This document shows, piece by piece, positions 30,116 through 38,902 of a stretch of 64,000 nt of DNA (the stretch's first letter is position 1; every line of letters starts with the position of its first letter). The notes beneath the pieces are model-generated. The model worked only from the letters and a program-made list of their open reading frames with translations, was not told where the DNA came from and made no database searches. The translations under genes and the position numbers were made by a program. The stretch is taken from contig JADKHS010000036.1 in NCBI GenBank assembly GCA_016721605.1, positions 86,693 through 150,692 of the forward strand, in the 5' to 3' direction. The stretch is from Nitrosomonadales bacterium. GTDB lineage: Bacteria > Pseudomonadota > Gammaproteobacteria > Burkholderiales > Gallionellaceae.

Positions 30116-30337
30116 ATGAAAACCGACATTCATCCGCAATACGATGAGATTGTAGTTACTTGCAGTTGTGGCAACACTTTTAAAACCAGGTCCACAATGG
30201 GTAAACCGCTGCATGTAGAAGTCTGCTCGGACTGTCATCCCTTTTATACTGGCACACAAAAAATCGTGGATACCGCTGGTCGAGTGGAGAGGTTCCGTCA
30301 AAAATATGGCAAGCCCGGTGCGAAACCTGCACCGTAA
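30116..30337 (+). CDS. rpmE: 50S ribosomal protein L31
   Basis: Zinc-type L31 with 73 residues. The zinc ligands appear as CSC (residues ~16-18) and CSDC (~37-40), with NTFKTRSTMGKPLHVEVC and HPFYTGTQKIVDTAGRVERF as family signatures. ATG 30116 is chosen over ATG 30098 because MKTDIHPQY is the conserved start and AAGGAAG precedes it. A terminator follows at 30364. Confidence 0.95.
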   Translation: MKTDIHPQYDEIVVTCSCGNTFKTRSTMGKPLHVEVCSDCHPFYTGTQKIVDTAGRVERFRQKYGKPGAKPAP

Positions 30338-30363
30338 TGAAACGGAATGATAAGCAGCAATTG

Positions 30364-30388
30364 AAAGGCAGCGGACGCTGCCTTTTTT
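30364..30388 (+). terminator. Rho-independent terminator after rpmE
   Basis: AAAGGCAGCG and CGCTGCCTTT form a stem with a GA loop, continuing into a T tract. It lies 27 bases after the rpmE stop. Confidence 0.9.
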
Positions 30389-30476
30389 GTTTTTAATTTC
30401 AAGCAGGGTAGTGGCTACCTGAATGTTCTATAAACTTACACTCGGACAGCGCATCAATGTCTTGGAATAAGCGCGC

Positions 30477-32147
30477 ATGTTTTCCTATCCCCCGATACAA
30501 GAACACCCGATTACGATAGCTAAAGCTTGGTTGCTGGCATTGCTGTGTGCAGTGTGGTTAGGCACAGGGTTGGTAGGGCATGACCCGTGGCAGTCAGACG
30601 ATGCTTATAGTTTTGGGTTGGTCTATCACATCCTGCAAAGCGGTGATTGGTTAGTTCCCACCTTGGCTGGCGAACCCCATATGGACAAGCCACCGCTGTT
30701 CTACATGACAGCCGCGCTTTTCGCCAAACTATTTTCCCCCTTGCTTGAGCTACATGATGGCGCGCGCTTAGCAAGCGGTTTTTATACTGCTCTTACGTTG
30801 TTGTTCATTGGGCTGTCAGGACGCGAATTATTCGGGAGGGGCCGCGGTTGGCCTGCTGCGATCATTTTGATCGGCTGCCTCGGCATGCTAGTACGCTCAC
30901 ATGAGCTCATCACCGATCTTGCTTTGCTCACTGGCTGCGCCATGATGCTATACGGCTACACTTTAAGTCTGCGCCGTACTTTATTGGCAGGCATGCTCAT
31001 AGGTAATGGCATTGGCATTGGCTTTATGTCCAAGGGATTTATCGCCCCCACGCTGTTCGTATTGATCAGTACCGCACTGCTGTTATTCCACACATGGCGC
31101 ATGCGTTCCTTCCTTTTCAGCTTGGGTATCGCACTGCTGTTTGCGTTACCTTGGCTAACAGTCTGGCCTTTTTTGTTGTACCAACGTTCGCCAGAGCTAT
31201 TTATGGAATGGTTTTGGACGCTTAACATCGGCCATTGGCTTGGCTATATTCAAGGTGGTGATTATGCAGAGGCGTTATATTACGTAAAAATATTGCCTTG
31301 GTTCGCTTGGCCTGCCTTGCCATTGGCTGCTTGGGCGGTGTGGGAGGCACGGAGAAGAGTGCTGCATGAAGCGGAATTTCAGCTGTTGTTGGTAAGCTTT
31401 TTTGTGATGTTGCTGACGTTGAGTGTGCTACCCAATATCAAGGAAGTGTTCGCGTTGCCCATACTATTACCGCTAACGCTGCTTGCCAATGCGGCTCTTC
31501 CCACCCTGCGTCGGGGAGCGGCCAACGCGCTAGATTGGTTCGGCATCATGACTTTCGGTTTTGTCGCCATCTTGATGTGGTGGGGCTGGGCTGGGCTGTT
31601 ACGGGATAATCATGCCAAGATTACGCGTTGGCTAAAAGATTATCAGCCTGGTTTCGAACCTGCGTTCCATGCGACAACATTCTGGGTCGCACTGACCTTC
31701 ACCGTGCTGTGGGTGCTGCTGGTGTGGCGGGTTGGACGCTCCATGCGCCGCGCCGTGCTTAACTGGGCCGGCGGCGTGACTTTATTGTGGGTGCTTGCCA
31801 TGACACTATGGCTTCCATGGTTGGACAACGGCAAGAGCTATCGCGGCATGGTGGTTTCCCTTAAGCAGGCCATGCCCAAACATCATGGTTGTGTCGCAAG
31901 TCTGGATGTAGGTGATACCCAGCGTGCCATGTTGCAGTACCTGGGAAATATAACCACACACAAACAAGCGCAACGTGTATGTGATTTGCTGTTGGTGCAT
32001 GGAGAGCGTGCCACTAGGTTAGCGGAAGAAGAAAGAGCTTGGGTCAAGCTATGGGAAGGCAACCGCAAGGGGGTTAAGTCGGAGCCTTTCCGTTTGTATC
32101 AACGCACCGAAGCAATTACACAAAGGCCAGAAATCCCACAGCCATAG
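30477..32147 (+). CDS. ArnT/PMT-like lipid-linked sugar glycosyltransferase
   Basis: Polytopic membrane protein of 556 residues with about a dozen hydrophobic segments, related to the ArnT/PMT (GT83/GT39-like) family that transfers sugars from polyprenyl phosphate donors to lipid A or proteins on the periplasmic face. The first periplasmic loop contains HDPWQSDDAYSFGLVYHI, corresponding to the conserved acidic catalytic region, followed by GDWLVPTLAGEPHMDKPPLFY, a strong family signature. The C-terminal periplasmic part is about 100 residues. It stands alone, convergent with the porin gene, so the acceptor is unknown. Confidence 0.8.
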   Translation: MFSYPPIQEHPITIAKAWLLALLCAVWLGTGLVGHDPWQSDDAYSFGLVYHILQSGDWLVPTLAGEPHMDKPPLFYMTAALFAKLFSPLLELHDGARLASGFYTALTLLFIGLSGRELFGRGRGWPAAIILIGCLGMLVRSHELITDLALLTGCAMMLYGYTLSLRRTLLAGMLIGNGIGIGFMSKGFIAPTLFVLISTALLLFHTWRMRSFLFSLGIALLFALPWLTVWPFLLYQRSPELFMEWFWTLNIGHWLGYIQGGDYAEALYYVKILPWFAWPALPLAAWAVWEARRRVLHEAEFQLLLVSFFVMLLTLSVLPNIKEVFALPILLPLTLLANAALPTLRRGAANALDWFGIMTFGFVAILMWWGWAGLLRDNHAKITRWLKDYQPGFEPAFHATTFWVALTFTVLWVLLVWRVGRSMRRAVLNWAGGVTLLWVLAMTLWLPWLDNGKSYRGMVVSLKQAMPKHHGCVASLDVGDTQRAMLQYLGNITTHKQAQRVCDLLLVHGERATRLAEEERAWVKLWEGNRKGVKSEPFRLYQRTEAITQRPEIPQP

Positions 32148-32227
32148 TTTCATATCAGTTCATTTGAGATGGGTTGTCAATAATGGACACCATAAACTCA
32201 TGGTCAATCTCTTTTCGCAGAACCAGC

Positions 32228-32272
32228 GGTTAAACGCAGCGATATTAATAAAATCAACTCGCTGCTTAACCC
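32228..32272. repeat. Inverted repeat in convergent gap
   Basis: GGTTAAACGCAGCGA and TCGCTGCTTAACC pair as a 13-bp stem with a two-base bulge around an AT-rich loop. It lies between the convergent ends of the glycosyltransferase and porin genes. The loop segment AATAAAATCAAC recurs near 21245 beside another CGCTG. It could be a bidirectional terminator or a REP-like element. Confidence 0.45.
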
Positions 32273-32345
32273 GTTGGACTCCACGATTGCCAGCTGGCCT
32301 CACGAGGCCGCACACACCAATGGCGATCGAGCCCCATAACGTGAA

Positions 32346-33818
32346 TCAGAAATTCCACTGCAACTGCGCGCGAAGCATATCAGCTTTAACTTGTCTGTAG
32401 CCATTCAAAGATGAAACGAATGTGCCGACATTGGTTCTATCCATGTTCGCGTAGGCTACAACCAGCTCTACTTCAGGTACAGGTTGCCACTCAACACCGA
32501 TCTCTATTTCCCGCAGATGGGAGCGGGGTGCGTTTGTTGAGAACTTTTCAGAGCCGTCGTATCGCTGCCATTTCGCATAGGGCATCCAACTACCAAAAGC
32601 ATTATCCAGTTTGTACATGGCTTGGACGTAACCGCCGTTGAGCGTGGTGGACTCGATCCGCTTGCGGTCAACGCTTAACATGGGTGAATTGCCCCAGTTC
32701 CACTCACCTTGCAGGCCAAATGGTTGGGGATACAGCACAGCATGCACGCCCATGCGTTCGTCCTGTACTCCCCTATTATCAAACGTAGGGGTGACATTGA
32801 CACCACTAACTGAAATCTGGCTGGATCTTGGAACATATTTGCCGGTTAATGCGGAGATACCCGCCTCGAAAAATTGGCCGTTGTCGAATTTGAATGGATA
32901 GGTCAGGCGAGCCACTGTATGGAGGTTATCATTGAGTTCAACACGGTTCAGACCCTGGCCGTTGTAAATGCCCAGGCCCAATACGCCGTAATCGCCCGAG
33001 CCTTTGAGACCACTGCGCACCAGATCCCTGAAGCGATCACGGATGTGCGCGGGCGCCCAGTAGAACATCGCACCCATATCACGTTCGTCACGGGATGCGA
33101 TGTTGACGGCATCGGCACGATCCATCGCTAAGCGGTTCTGGCTCGACTGCAGAATTTCAAAGCCGTAAGGAACTTTGGAGACTCCGAAACGGACGCGGTA
33201 TTCTCTCCTATCGTCGAAAGAAATATCGGAGTAGAAATCTCGAATCTGAACCTTTCCACCCTGCAAATCTCCTGCGTCTGGGCCGGAATTGAATTCCGGT
33301 TGAATGTAGACATATAGATGGTCGGTAACTTGGCCCGATAAAACTAAACGGGCGCGTCGAACGCCGAAACTCTGGTTATCCGAGATAAATCTGTCACCGG
33401 GAGATGCCAGATTGGCGTTATTTCCAGATATGGGTTGGCTGTAACGCAATTGTGTGTAGCCACGCAGGCTAATCCTATCGGACCAGTTTTCCTTGGGCGT
33501 CAGGGCTGCTGTCAGTTCCTCAGCCGCTTTAAGTTCCGCCTTCTTTTTCTTTTGACGAAGTTTGGTTTCCAATGCTTTAACTTCTTCAGCAGAAACCTTG
33601 CCTACTGCCTCATTGACTTCTTCAAACTCACTGAGTTTTATTCTGTTGATGCCCGGTGAAGTAAATACTTGTTGAGTTTGTGTGTCTACATACAGCTGGA
33701 TAGCGTGTGCCGGAATCGTGGTACCGCCTAGCAGAGCCAATATGGCGATTGATAATGTGGTTGATTTCAATCTACTGCCAAGATCTGGCTTAACTGTGTG
33801 GCTTTTAGATGCTTGCAT
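32346..33818 (-). CDS. Phosphate-selective porin, OprO/OprP family
   Basis: Outer-membrane beta-barrel of 490 residues with an N-terminal signal sequence (STTLSIAILALLGGTTIPAHA), a short charged coiled-coil region (residues ~70-105, EEVKALETKLRQKKKKAELKA) and an OprO/P-type barrel (SDRISLRGYTQLRYSQ, FGVRRARLVLSGQVTDHLYVYIQPEF, VRFGVSKVPYGFEILQSSQNRLAMDRADAV). It ends in aromatic Phe (LQWNF), the outer-membrane sorting signal. A Pho box and -10 lie upstream, and pstS is divergent, supporting a role in phosphate uptake. Confidence 0.88.
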   Translation of the reverse strand: MQASKSHTVKPDLGSRLKSTTLSIAILALLGGTTIPAHAIQLYVDTQTQQVFTSPGINRIKLSEFEEVNEAVGKVSAEEVKALETKLRQKKKKAELKAAEELTAALTPKENWSDRISLRGYTQLRYSQPISGNNANLASPGDRFISDNQSFGVRRARLVLSGQVTDHLYVYIQPEFNSGPDAGDLQGGKVQIRDFYSDISFDDRREYRVRFGVSKVPYGFEILQSSQNRLAMDRADAVNIASRDERDMGAMFYWAPAHIRDRFRDLVRSGLKGSGDYGVLGLGIYNGQGLNRVELNDNLHTVARLTYPFKFDNGQFFEAGISALTGKYVPRSSQISVSGVNVTPTFDNRGVQDERMGVHAVLYPQPFGLQGEWNWGNSPMLSVDRKRIESTTLNGGYVQAMYKLDNAFGSWMPYAKWQRYDGSEKFSTNAPRSHLREIEIGVEWQPVPEVELVVAYANMDRTNVGTFVSSLNGYRQVKADMLRAQLQWNF

Positions 33819-33880
33819 TCTTTTCTCCAGGGAAAAATAAAAACTTCACCCGCCCAAGATTATTCTTGAGCCGTGCAAAC

Positions 33881-33914
33881 ATTCTAAAGAATGAACATGA
33901 CAGTTTTATGACAC
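33881..33914 (-). promoter_or_regulatory. Pho box and -10 element of the porin promoter
   Basis: On the minus strand GTGTCATAAAACTGTCAT (33914-33897) matches the PhoB consensus CTGTCATAWAWCTGTCAY at 17 of 18 positions. Ten bases downstream is TAGAAT (33886-33881), the spacing expected for a PhoB-activated promoter where the Pho box replaces the -35. The porin ATG is 62 bases further on. Confidence 0.85.
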
Positions 33915-34223
33915 GCTAAATTTAGTGTAACGGCCTAAATTTAATGCTCGGTTTTGTACGCGTGCCACATCCTTATTGGATTTTTGTGCCTGGAGAACAA
34001 ATAGGTAAGATATCAAACAGGTACAGCCGTGATTATTCGATAGCCGGAAGAAAGCAATAAATAGAAAAACAGTGGGTTTTTAATTTGTCATGTTGCATAA
34101 AATTCAGGTTTATAAATAATATGTATGGCGTAAGCCTGTAGATGTCACAATTCTGCAACATTGGGGGATTAATATGATGATGCTGCCCTGTGGTGGTGAC
34201 CCAATTAACCGAATGGAGAGAAT

Positions 34224-35274
34224 ATGTTGAAATCGCCCAATCTTAAAATATTTGGTGTGACCGCTGTATTGAGTCTGTTAATGAGTGCCGCAAATTCTGC
34301 TGGCGCTGTCCCGATCATCAAGATTGATGGCTCAAGCACGGTCTATCCAGTTACCGAAGCGGTGGCTGAAGAGTTCCAGAAAAGTAAAAAAGATGCAGTT
34401 AAAGTGACTGTCAGCATTTCTGGCACCAGCGGCGGATTCAAGAAGCTTTGCCGTGGAGAGATCGATATCGCTAACGCTTCCCGTCCGATCCTGAATGAGG
34501 AAATGAAGGAATGCAATAAGCACGGCATCCAGTTTATTGAGCTGCCTGTGGCTTACGATGCGCTGACCGTGGTGGTCAATCCTCAAAATAATTGGGCGAA
34601 CAGTATGACCGTGGCCGAGCTCAAAAAAATGTGGGAACCGTTAGCTCAAGGAAAATTACTAATTGAATCAGATTAATCCTGCCTGGCCAAATGCTCCGCT
34701 AAAATTATTGGGTCCGGATTCTGATTCAGGCACATTTGATTTTTTCACGGAGGTTATTGTCGGCAAGGCCAAGTCCAGCCGTCTCGATTATACGGCGTCT
34801 GATGATGACCAGTTATTGGTGACCGGTGTTTCTGGCGATAAGAATTCCATTGGTTATTTTGGCTATGGTTATTACGCCGAAAACGCTAAGAAGTTGAAGG
34901 TGGTATCGATTAGATCAGGAGAGGGTAAACCGCCAGTCCTGCCGAGCTTGGAAACGGTTAAAAACAGTACCTATCGGCCACTTTCGCGTCCAATTTTCAT
35001 CTACGTTAGCGCCAAAATTGCACAGAAGCCTGAGGTCAAGGAATTTGTCGAATTCTACCTCAAGCAGGCGCGGAACTTGGTAGAGGAAGTAAAGTACATA
35101 CCGCTGTCCGATGCCGCCTATAAGCTAGCGTTGGGTAATTTTACCAAGGGTAAAACCGGTACCGGTTTCGGTGGTAAATCCCATGTCGATATTGATTTTA
35201 GCGGTATAGCGGAGGTAGGTGTGACAGATGAAGTGTTAATGAAACGTGAAGGTAGGATTTTCCCGTCTCCATAA
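34224..35274 (+). CDS. pstS: Phosphate-binding periplasmic protein PstS family (frame broken near 34655)
   Basis: Substrate-binding protein of the Pst phosphate transporter, SphX/PstS type. A signal sequence covers residues ~1-27 (VLSLLMSAANSAGA). IKIDGSSTVYPVTEAVAEEF and VSISGTSGGFKKLCRGEIDIANASRP form the phosphate-binding lobes. Two bases appear missing between 34652 and 34666. The downstream frame continues NQINPAWPNAPLKLLGPDSDSGTFDFF to 35274. No pstC, pstA or pstB follows. The 3' end carries an imperfect direct repeat (GTGAAGGT[A/C]GGATTTTC at ~35249 and ~35289) outside the conserved domain. Confidence 0.88.
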
Positions 35275-35357
35275 TTCAATAAGAAGTGTGAAGGTCGGAT
35301 TTTCACATGAAATTTCATTTTTGCATGGCTATGCGAATCGGAGAAAAATATTGATGA

Positions 35358-35462
35358 GTGAGGTGCGTAGCGCTTACCGCCATGTCGCTCGACGATTCGG
35401 GTAAATGTGGTTCAAGGCAGAAGATCCATTAGTTGGGCGAACAGCGTTTTGCCAGTATTCAT
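35358..35462 (-). pseudogene. N-terminal relic of an IS4-family (DUF4372-type) transposase
   Basis: From ATG 35462 the minus strand reads MNTGKTLFAQLMDLLP, then after one missing G continues WTTFTRIVERHGGKRY, which matches the conserved start of IS4-type transposases with a DUF4372 N-terminal domain. GGAGG precedes the ATG at a good distance. Similarity is lost after about 34 codons, so only the 5' end of the element remains. The 35463-35695 stretch upstream would be its leader; no gene is supported there. Confidence 0.6.
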
Positions 35463-35695
35463 GGCAGCCTCCGGGAGAAAAACCGAAAGACTGCCAGAAC
35501 CGCCTTGCGCCATTCAAATCGACATCACCCTTAGTCGCTTGGAGTCCAGCGTCCTTCGTGGCTTTCAGCGGTTCGCCCTCTCATTTAGCCGGACAGCAAT
35601 CTCAGGCGTTATTTCTGAGCAACGCGAAAGCGCCCGCAACTTGCGGCATTACATCGCACCACTCCCTGCATTAAACGTTTTACCCGATATAGGGC

Positions 35696-35828
35696 ACCTC
35701 TAAAAACTCAGAGTTCGTTACAATACGTTGTTGCTCACAAAAAATGTTTCCTTACATATCAATCATATGCTGCGTCAACATTTTTTATTCGCGCCTAGTC
35801 TTGTTTAGAACTCTTAATTTTTAGAGGT
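35696..35828. mobile_element. MITE-like element with 21-bp terminal inverted repeats
   Basis: ACCTCTAAAAACTCAGAGTTC (35696-35716, 21 bases, given here only as ends ACCTCTAAAAA and AGAGTTC) is matched at 18 of 21 positions by the inverted copy at 35808-35828 (GAACTCTTAATTTTTAGAGGT). A second nested inverted repeat AAAAAATGTT / AACATTTTTT lies inside. The 133-bp size, AT-rich interior and lack of coding capacity fit a miniature inverted-repeat element or a pair of IS ends. No clear target duplication is visible. Confidence 0.6.
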
Positions 35829-35925
35829 TAGAAGTTCCTCGATTAATTAGTGGTTGTTACCGAGATGATTTAAACCCAAAACGGCAAGATGTACCAAGCC
35901 TGTTGGATAACCTTTGAGCTCTGCC

Positions 35926-37272
35926 ATGCCTAACATCAATTTGCTTGCCCGCTCCCGCTTATCTGTATGGCATCCCTGCACGCAGATGAAGCACCACGAG
36001 ACGCTACCGCTAATACCTATCCAGCGTGGGCAAGGTATGTGGCTATACGATTTTGACGGCAAGCGCTATTTGGATGCGGTGAGTTCGTGGTGGGTGAATT
36101 TGTTCGGGCATTGCAACCCGCGCATTAATGCCGCCATTACCTTTCAGTTAGGGCAGTTGGAGCATGTGATGCTGGCTGGCTTTACCCATGAGCCGGTGAT
36201 ACAGCTTTCCGAGCGATTGGCGCAACTGACCCCTGTTGGGCTGGGCCATTGTTTTTATGCCTCAGACGGCGCATCGGCTATTGAAATTGCGCTAAAAATG
36301 AGCGTACATTATTGGCGCAACAATGGTCAGCCGCACAAGAGCGGTTTCATCAGCCTGCAAAACAGCTATCACGGCGAAACACTGGGCGCATTGTCAGTGA
36401 CAGATGTGGCCCTATTCAAGGATGCATATAGTGCGCTGGTCAAACAAAATGCCACGGTGTTAAGCCCTGACTGGCGCAATGCGGAGCCAGGAGAGCGCGC
36501 ACGGGACTATGCTGTGCGCTGTGCTGCGCAGCTTGAAGCCTATTTGCAGCGTCATCATCACAATATTGCCGCTTTCATTATCGAACCATTAGTGCAGGGG
36601 GCGGCGGGTATGGCTATGTATCATCCGGTCTACTTAACCCGTGCGCGCGAATTATGCGATCGATACGATGTGCATTTTATTGCCGATGAAATTGCAGTGG
36701 GAATGGGACGGACGGGAACGATGTTTGCCTGTGAGCAAGCAGAAAAATCCCTTAACCGGGATAATTCAGACGATGGCATTTCGCCGGATTTTTTGTGTTT
36801 GTCTAAGGGTCTCAGCGGTGGCTATCTGCCGCTATCCGTGGTGATGACCACCGATACTGTCTATCAGGCTTTTTATGCTGATAAAGTAACGCGTGGTTTT
36901 TTACATTCACATTCCTATACTGGCAATCCGTTGGCTTGCCGCGCGGCATTGGCGACTTTGGAAATCTTCGAGCAAGATGATGTCATCGCAACCAACCGCA
37001 ACAAGGCGGTTTATCTTAACCGCATTGCGGAACCCTTACAAAATCATCCCCGTGTAAAAAATTTCCGCAACACTGGCATGATATGGGCATTTGAGGTGGA
37101 TAGTTTGCACGACGATTTCGCGCAACGCTGCTTCAGTCTCGCGCTGGAGAAAGGGCTGCTGCTGAGGCCGATGGGCAATACGATATATTTTATGCCACCC
37201 TATATCATTAGTGAAACTGAAATGGACTTGCTGGTTGAAAATACACTGGCAATCATCGCGGCGATCGTCTAA
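35926..37272 (+). CDS. bioA: Adenosylmethionine-8-amino-7-oxononanoate aminotransferase
   Basis: Class III PLP aminotransferase of biotin synthesis that converts KAPA to DAPA with SAM as amino donor. About 448 residues, intact. Features are HPCTQMKHHETLPLIPIQRGQGMWLYDFDG, the SSWWVNLFGHCNPRIN segment typical of BioA, FIADEIAVGMGRTGTMFACE, and the PLP lysine in LCLSKGLSGGYLPLSVVM. ATG 35926 is preferred to an upstream in-frame TTG at 35914. No other bio gene is adjacent. Confidence 0.93.
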   Translation: MPNINLLARSRLSVWHPCTQMKHHETLPLIPIQRGQGMWLYDFDGKRYLDAVSSWWVNLFGHCNPRINAAITFQLGQLEHVMLAGFTHEPVIQLSERLAQLTPVGLGHCFYASDGASAIEIALKMSVHYWRNNGQPHKSGFISLQNSYHGETLGALSVTDVALFKDAYSALVKQNATVLSPDWRNAEPGERARDYAVRCAAQLEAYLQRHHHNIAAFIIEPLVQGAAGMAMYHPVYLTRARELCDRYDVHFIADEIAVGMGRTGTMFACEQAEKSLNRDNSDDGISPDFLCLSKGLSGGYLPLSVVMTTDTVYQAFYADKVTRGFLHSHSYTGNPLACRAALATLEIFEQDDVIATNRNKAVYLNRIAEPLQNHPRVKNFRNTGMIWAFEVDSLHDDFAQRCFSLALEKGLLLRPMGNTIYFMPPYIISETEMDLLVENTLAIIAAIV

Positions 37273-37343
37273 TTTAACCACAGAAGAGCAACTCAACTGG
37301 TCATTCCTGAAAAAGTGAGAATGACGGAGGTATAGAGGTATTC

Positions 37344-38741
37344 ATGAAGCTGCTTCACACTCTGCTACTCATCGTTTGCTTTATCCCCAATGCCCACGCC
37401 GTCACGTTGCCGTCGCCAGTGGTGAAAGCATTACAGCTGGCGCATATCCCACTTGACAGTGTCGGTGTGGAAGTGCGCGAGGTGAATGCACGCACACCGC
37501 TCATTAGTGTGAATGCGAAGCAATCGATGAGTCCGGCCTCAACCATGAAGCTGCTCACCACCTATGCCGGGCTGGAATTGCTCGGCCCTTCGTATAGCTG
37601 GAAGACTGAGGCTTATCTCGACGGCAAGCTGGAACAAGATGTGCTGCACGGTAACTTGATCCTGAAGGGTTACGGCGATCCTAAATTGACGCTGGAAAAA
37701 TTATGGCTATGGCTACATGAGCTGCGTAGTCGTGGTTTGCGTGAGATCCGCGGCGACCTGGTGTTGGACCGTAGTGTATTCCAGCTCGCCCCGCACGATC
37801 CCGCAGAATTCGATAATGAGCCGATGCGTCCCTACAATACGGGGCCGGATGCGCTGCTGCTTAATTTCAACTCGGTGCGCCTGCGCTTTATTCCAGAGGG
37901 CGAAAAAATCAAGATTATCAGCATGCCGGAACTAGCGGGCATCAGGCTGGATAACCGTGTTACGGTAGCGGCTGTACCGGGAAATTGCAGCGACTGGGAT
38001 GATGCGATTTCCATGCAATTGCGGGGCGATATGCTGCGTCTGCAAGGTGTTTATCCGGCTCAGTGTGGTGAACGTGAGCGGCATGTCAGCCTGCTGTCCC
38101 CCCCACTCTATCTGGATGCCGTGTTTCGTGCGTTATGGCAGGAAATGGGTGGCCTGCTACAGGGTAGATTGCGTGAGGGTATAGTTCCAGGTAGCGCGAC
38201 CCTGTTCGCCACGCACCATTCCGCGCCATTGGCCGAATTGATCCGCGATATTAACAAATTCAGCAACAACGTCATGGCGCGTCAACTTTTTCTAAGTTTG
38301 GGCAGGACTGCCGAGACATCCGCCAATGTCACCGACAGCGAGCTGACTATACGCAATTGGCTGACACAGAAAAAATTGTACTTCCCTGAGTTGGTATTGG
38401 AAAACGGTGCGGGACTTTCGCGTCGGGAACGAATCAGTCCGCGCAGTCTGGCATTGTTATTGTGTAGCGCGCAGCGTAGCCCGTTATCAACGGAATTCGA
38501 GGCTTCCTTACCTATCGTCGGGGTTGATGGTACCTTTAAAAAACGCCTCACGGACAGCGAGGCCGCTAATCACGCCCATCTTAAAACGGGTTCACTGGAA
38601 GGCGTACAAGCCATTGCTGGTTATGTGCAATCCCATAGTGGGAAGCAATGGATTTTGGTTTTTTTAATTAATCATGCCAATGCTGCCGCTGGGAAGCAGG
38701 CACAAAACGCGCTAATCGAGTGGATACAACGGCGATATTAA
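37344..38741 (+). CDS. dacB: D-alanyl-D-alanine carboxypeptidase/endopeptidase (PBP4)
   Basis: Periplasmic class C penicillin-binding protein that trims or cleaves peptidoglycan peptides. 465 residues, intact. Signal peptide at residues 1-19 (LLHTLLLIVCFIPNAHA). The active-site serine motif SxxK appears as STMK in SPASTMKLLTTYAGLELLG. The SxN motif is in KFSNNVMARQLFLSLG and KTG in HAHLKTGSLEGVQAIAGYV. Peptidase S13 family length is normal. Confidence 0.94.
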   Translation: MKLLHTLLLIVCFIPNAHAVTLPSPVVKALQLAHIPLDSVGVEVREVNARTPLISVNAKQSMSPASTMKLLTTYAGLELLGPSYSWKTEAYLDGKLEQDVLHGNLILKGYGDPKLTLEKLWLWLHELRSRGLREIRGDLVLDRSVFQLAPHDPAEFDNEPMRPYNTGPDALLLNFNSVRLRFIPEGEKIKIISMPELAGIRLDNRVTVAAVPGNCSDWDDAISMQLRGDMLRLQGVYPAQCGERERHVSLLSPPLYLDAVFRALWQEMGGLLQGRLREGIVPGSATLFATHHSAPLAELIRDINKFSNNVMARQLFLSLGRTAETSANVTDSELTIRNWLTQKKLYFPELVLENGAGLSRRERISPRSLALLLCSAQRSPLSTEFEASLPIVGVDGTFKKRLTDSEAANHAHLKTGSLEGVQAIAGYVQSHSGKQWILVFLINHANAAAGKQAQNALIEWIQRRY

Positions 38742-38902
38742 AGGGATTTCGATGTAACATTTTTTAATTTCTAATTTGAACGCCCATTAATATTTGAGGC
38801 GTCGGGATGGTTAAATCAGGAAGAGTTGAGAGGGCTATGTCAAATTGAGATTATGCTGGCTGCTATAATCCATATCCTTATTATTCAATTCACGCGATCA
38901 AT

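Noticed and set aside
35405..35703. Two overlapping plus-strand frames of ~90-98 codons after pstS
   Set aside because: No family resemblance; the region is explained by the leader and start of an IS4-type transposase on the minus strand.
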